This document shows, piece after piece, positions 31,811 to 33,780 of a stretch of DNA of 33,780 nt (its first letter is position 1; every line of letters begins with the position of its first letter). The position numbers were made by a program, and so were the translations under genes. This DNA comes from an uncultured Oscillospiraceae bacterium (GTDB taxonomy: Bacteria; Bacillota; Clostridia; Oscillospirales; Oscillospiraceae). The notes under the pieces were generated by a model that was given only the letters and a program-made list of their open reading frames with translations, did no database searches and was not told the DNA's origin. Where the stretch lies: assembly GCA_910588975.1 (NCBI GenBank), contig CAJUSE010000020.1:1-33780 (forward strand), read 5' to 3'.

Positions 31811-31830
31811 ATTTTGAAGGAGGAAAAGAC

Positions 31831-33690
31831 ATGGCATCAGTTGCCCTCAGCAGCAAAGCCGTTGGCAGTATCGTCAAGATTAAAGTCAATGGCACCCTGC
31901 GGGACTTCATCGTTGTCCAGCAGGGGAAGCCATCGTCCATCTACGACGAGTCCTGCAACGGCACATGGTTGTTGATGAAAGACCTGTACGAGAGCCGCCA
32001 GTGGCACAGTTCCAACGTCAACGACTACGCCAACAGTACCATCCGTAGCTATCTGAACAGCACATTTCTGAATCTGATTGACGAGCAAATCCGCAATCAG
32101 ATTAAGCAGGTGAAAATCCCCTATCGCCCCGGTTCCGGCACCAGTATGACCGTCAACAGCGGGGCGAACGGCCTGAGTGCGAAGATTTTCCTGTTGTCCA
32201 ACATCGAGGTCGGCGGCCAGACCGATTGGAGCTATATGCCCCATGACGGCGCAAGGCTGGCCTACTTCGAGTACGGCACCGGCACCTCGGCCAACAACAA
32301 GCGCCTCGCCTATCTCAACGGCTCGGCCGCCAACTGGTGGCTCCGCTCCCCGTACACCCACGACTCCAACCGCGCTTGGGGCGTGAACTCCAATGGCAAC
32401 TCCAACAGCACGTACAGCTGCTCGAACTCCTATGGCATCCGCCCCGCTTTGATACTTCCCTCTACACTCTTGGTCTCTGATGACGGCTCCGTGAATACGA
32501 ACACGGCCCCGACTACGCCCGCCAGCATCGACGTACCCAGCACTATCCAGGGCGGCAGCACGATCACGATTTCCTGGGGGGCCAGCACCGACAAGGAGAG
32601 CAACCTGGAGGGGTATATCCTGGAGCGCAGCACCGACGGCGGAAAGTCGTGGTCGCAGATTTACCAGGGCAACAGCCGGAGCACGACCAACACCGTGCCG
32701 TTTGGCACGGGGAGCGTGACGTACCGGGTGAAAGCTTATGACAGCGATGGGCTGTCGTCTGGGTACAAGACCAGCGCCCAAGTGACGGTGAAGAACAACA
32801 CCGCCCCGACCGCCCCGAACGGCATCACGGTCCCGAATACCGTCCTGGGAGGCTCGCCGCTCACCATCACATGGGGAGCGGCGACCGACCAGGACGGTAA
32901 TTTGTCTGGGTACAGCCTGGAGCGGCAGGTGGACGGCGGAGACTGGGCGCAGGTCTACTCCGGCAACACCCTGAGCTACACCGACACCATCACGAAGGGC
33001 TGGGCGAGGGTATCCTACCGGGTCCGGGCCTATGACAGTGACAACGCATACAGCGGCTACGTCACGTCGCAGGAGCGGACGGTGAACAACAACACCGCCC
33101 CGGTCATCGTCTGCGCCTCCCCCAGTGGGAGCGACCTGGGGGAGAAGGATGCCGGGTTCATGGTGTCCTACTCCGTCTCCGATGTGGACAGCGATGAGGT
33201 CGCTGTGACCGAGGCCATCGACGGCGTGACCAAGCGGACCTACACGGCCACGCTGGACGGTAACAACAGCTTCAACGTCACCGGCGAGTATTTCATGAAG
33301 CTGCTGAACGGCAATCACACCCTGACCATCACGGCCAGCGACGGTAAGGCCAGCACCGTCCACACCTTGGTCTTCGCCAAGAAAGTCACCGGGGCCTCCA
33401 TCACCTTGGAGACGCCCATGTCGGCCGACGACCAGATCAGCATTTGCGTTCTGTCCGTCATCGGCCTCATCCCGGCGGACGCCGAGTACAAGGTCGAGGT
33501 CACGAACAACGCCAACGACGAGACCCCGGTGTGGGAGGACTGCACCACCGCCGTGAAGACCGGCGCCAACTACGTCTTTGAGAACAAGACCGCCGCCAAT
33601 GGTTTCGCCTTCAATTTCCGGCTGACCGCCGAGCGTGGGCCCAGCGGGGAGGGCGGCTACATCAATTCTGTGCAAGGGGGTTTCCAGTAA
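31831..33690 (+). CDS. DGR target: DUF6273/C-type-lectin-like adhesin with fibronectin-like repeats
   Basis: The start is ATG 31831 with GAAGGAGGAAAAGAC; the GTG at 31801 lies inside the RT gene. In the 619-residue protein, residues 1-210 form a domain with FIVVQQGKPSSIYDESCNGT, STIRSYLNSTFLNLIDEQIR, FLLSNIEVGG and NWWLRSP...YGIRPAL, the DUF6273-type fold related to C-type lectins. The VR spans S165-A206; residues 175, 177, 178, 181, 184, 193, 195 and 196 (Y,H,D,R,G,S,Y,S) replace asparagine of TR. Residues about 225-312 and 313-402 are two fibronectin-type III-like domains (ITISWGASTDKESNLEGYIL; LTITWGAATDQDGNLSGYSL). A third Ig-like domain and a C-terminal domain with AYKVEVTNNANDE-like text follow. 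It is probably displayed on the virion. No signal peptide was seen. Confidence 0.88.
   Translation: MASVALSSKAVGSIVKIKVNGTLRDFIVVQQGKPSSIYDESCNGTWLLMKDLYESRQWHSSNVNDYANSTIRSYLNSTFLNLIDEQIRNQIKQVKIPYRPGSGTSMTVNSGANGLSAKIFLLSNIEVGGQTDWSYMPHDGARLAYFEYGTGTSANNKRLAYLNGSAANWWLRSPYTHDSNRAWGVNSNGNSNSTYSCSNSYGIRPALILPSTLLVSDDGSVNTNTAPTTPASIDVPSTIQGGSTITISWGASTDKESNLEGYILERSTDGGKSWSQIYQGNSRSTTNTVPFGTGSVTYRVKAYDSDGLSSGYKTSAQVTVKNNTAPTAPNGITVPNTVLGGSPLTITWGAATDQDGNLSGYSLERQVDGGDWAQVYSGNTLSYTDTITKGWARVSYRVRAYDSDNAYSGYVTSQERTVNNNTAPVIVCASPSGSDLGEKDAGFMVSYSVSDVDSDEVAVTEAIDGVTKRTYTATLDGNNSFNVTGEYFMKLLNGNHTLTITASDGKASTVHTLVFAKKVTGASITLETPMSADDQISICVLSVIGLIPADAEYKVEVTNNANDETPVWEDCTTAVKTGANYVFENKTAANGFAFNFRLTAERGPSGEGGYINSVQGGFQ
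32323..32448 (+). repeat. DGR variable repeat (VR) inside the target gene
   Basis: This is the 126-bp counterpart of TR (offset +2071), in frame with the target. Ten positions differ, all opposite TR adenines, changing eight residues and creating no stop. The changed codons lie between SerPro of LRSP and CSNSYGIRPAL. The conserved 3' end (32418-32448) is the likely recombination anchor. No hairpin is evident right after it. Confidence 0.97.
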
Positions 33691-33780
33691 TGGGACTGAA
33701 GGTACTGCGCCAGGACTCCGTGAAGGAGAAGCAGAAGGAGAAGACCCGGAAGCAGCTCCAGGAGGAGAACGAGCAGCTCC
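33690..33780 (+). CDS. Start of a charged coiled-coil protein, cut by the window end
   Basis: The ATG at 33690 shares its A with the target stop, with GGGGGTTTCC upstream. The 30 visible residues (GLKVLRQDSVKEKQKEKTR, then KQLQEENEQL) are Lys/Glu/Gln-rich and look like a coiled coil. Its position after the adhesin suggests a small tail-fibre-associated or XkdX-type protein, but this cannot be decided from the fragment. Confidence 0.55.
   Translation, partial: MGLKVLRQDSVKEKQKEKTRKQLQEENEQL

Noticed and set aside
31801..31830. Longer start (GTG 31801) for the DGR target
   Set aside because: It overlaps the end of the RT gene and has no ribosome site, whereas ATG 31831 has GAAGGAGG at proper spacing.
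31837..33675. 612-residue opposite-strand open frame over the DGR target
   Set aside because: It mirrors the target gene codon for codon, has no ribosome site and gives no recognisable protein text.

Overview
This window is a phage or prophage segment of about 60% GC by eye. It carries the virion-structure half of a contractile-tailed (myovirus-type) phage, probably of a Firmicutes/Clostridia host. That host guess rests on the strong AGGAGG-type ribosome sites before most genes, frequent GTG/TTG starts, and the kinds of proteins present; it is an inference. No integrase, tRNA, rRNA, CRISPR array or insertion sequence was seen, so the window does not show whether the phage is temperate.

Layout. 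(1) Positions 1-2089: the tail of an unknown gene, a sigma-region-4-like late regulator (233-799), and one opposite-strand accessory gene for a PD-(D/E)xK nuclease-like protein. That gene's 3' end runs through a 13-C homopolymer just before its own terminator. (2) Positions 2090-7650: a metabolic/regulatory block read from two near-identical promoters (P1 about 2108-2165, P2 about 6588-6645). It encodes a small protein, a possible antirepressor-like protein, a ParB-like protein, an ATP-grasp ligase, a GT-A glycosyltransferase-like protein resembling the TET-associated glycosyltransferases, a PLP-dependent (ornithine/diaminopimelate type) decarboxylase, and a RarA/MgsA C-terminal-like protein. 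The block ends at a strong terminator. ParB, ATP-grasp, glycosyltransferase and decarboxylase are tightly coupled and look like a base- or surface-hypermodification pathway. (3) Positions 7677-17353: packaging and head genes, in order TerS, TerL, portal fused to a Nudix domain, Mu-F-like protein, DUF2213-type protease with a nested scaffold, cement protein, DUF2184 major capsid, and connectors. (4) Positions 17353-29348: contractile tail and baseplate, in order terminator, sheath, tube, chaperone with -1 frameshift, tape measure, Dit-like, plug, hub, spike, PAAR tip, gp25-like, gpJ, DUF2612/gpI, and fibre. The module is compact except for one 345-bp non-coding interval (23894-24238) with long inverted-repeat ends. 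(5) Positions 29348-33780: a complete diversity-generating retroelement (DGR), in order Cys-rich small protein, Avd-like protein, template repeat (TR), structured spacer, reverse transcriptase, and target protein with variable repeat (VR).

The best-supported special system is the DGR. TR 30252-30377 and VR 32323-32448 are 126 bp each and differ at 10 positions, all of which are adenines in TR. The reverse transcriptase has YMDD and the DGR-type LGxxxSQ motif. The VR lies in the middle of its target, inside a DUF6273/C-type-lectin-like N-terminal domain that is followed by fibronectin-like domains. This differs from the usual C-terminal placement. The phage therefore probably diversifies a displayed adhesin next to its tail-fibre gene, while the upstream block may chemically modify its DNA or another polymer.
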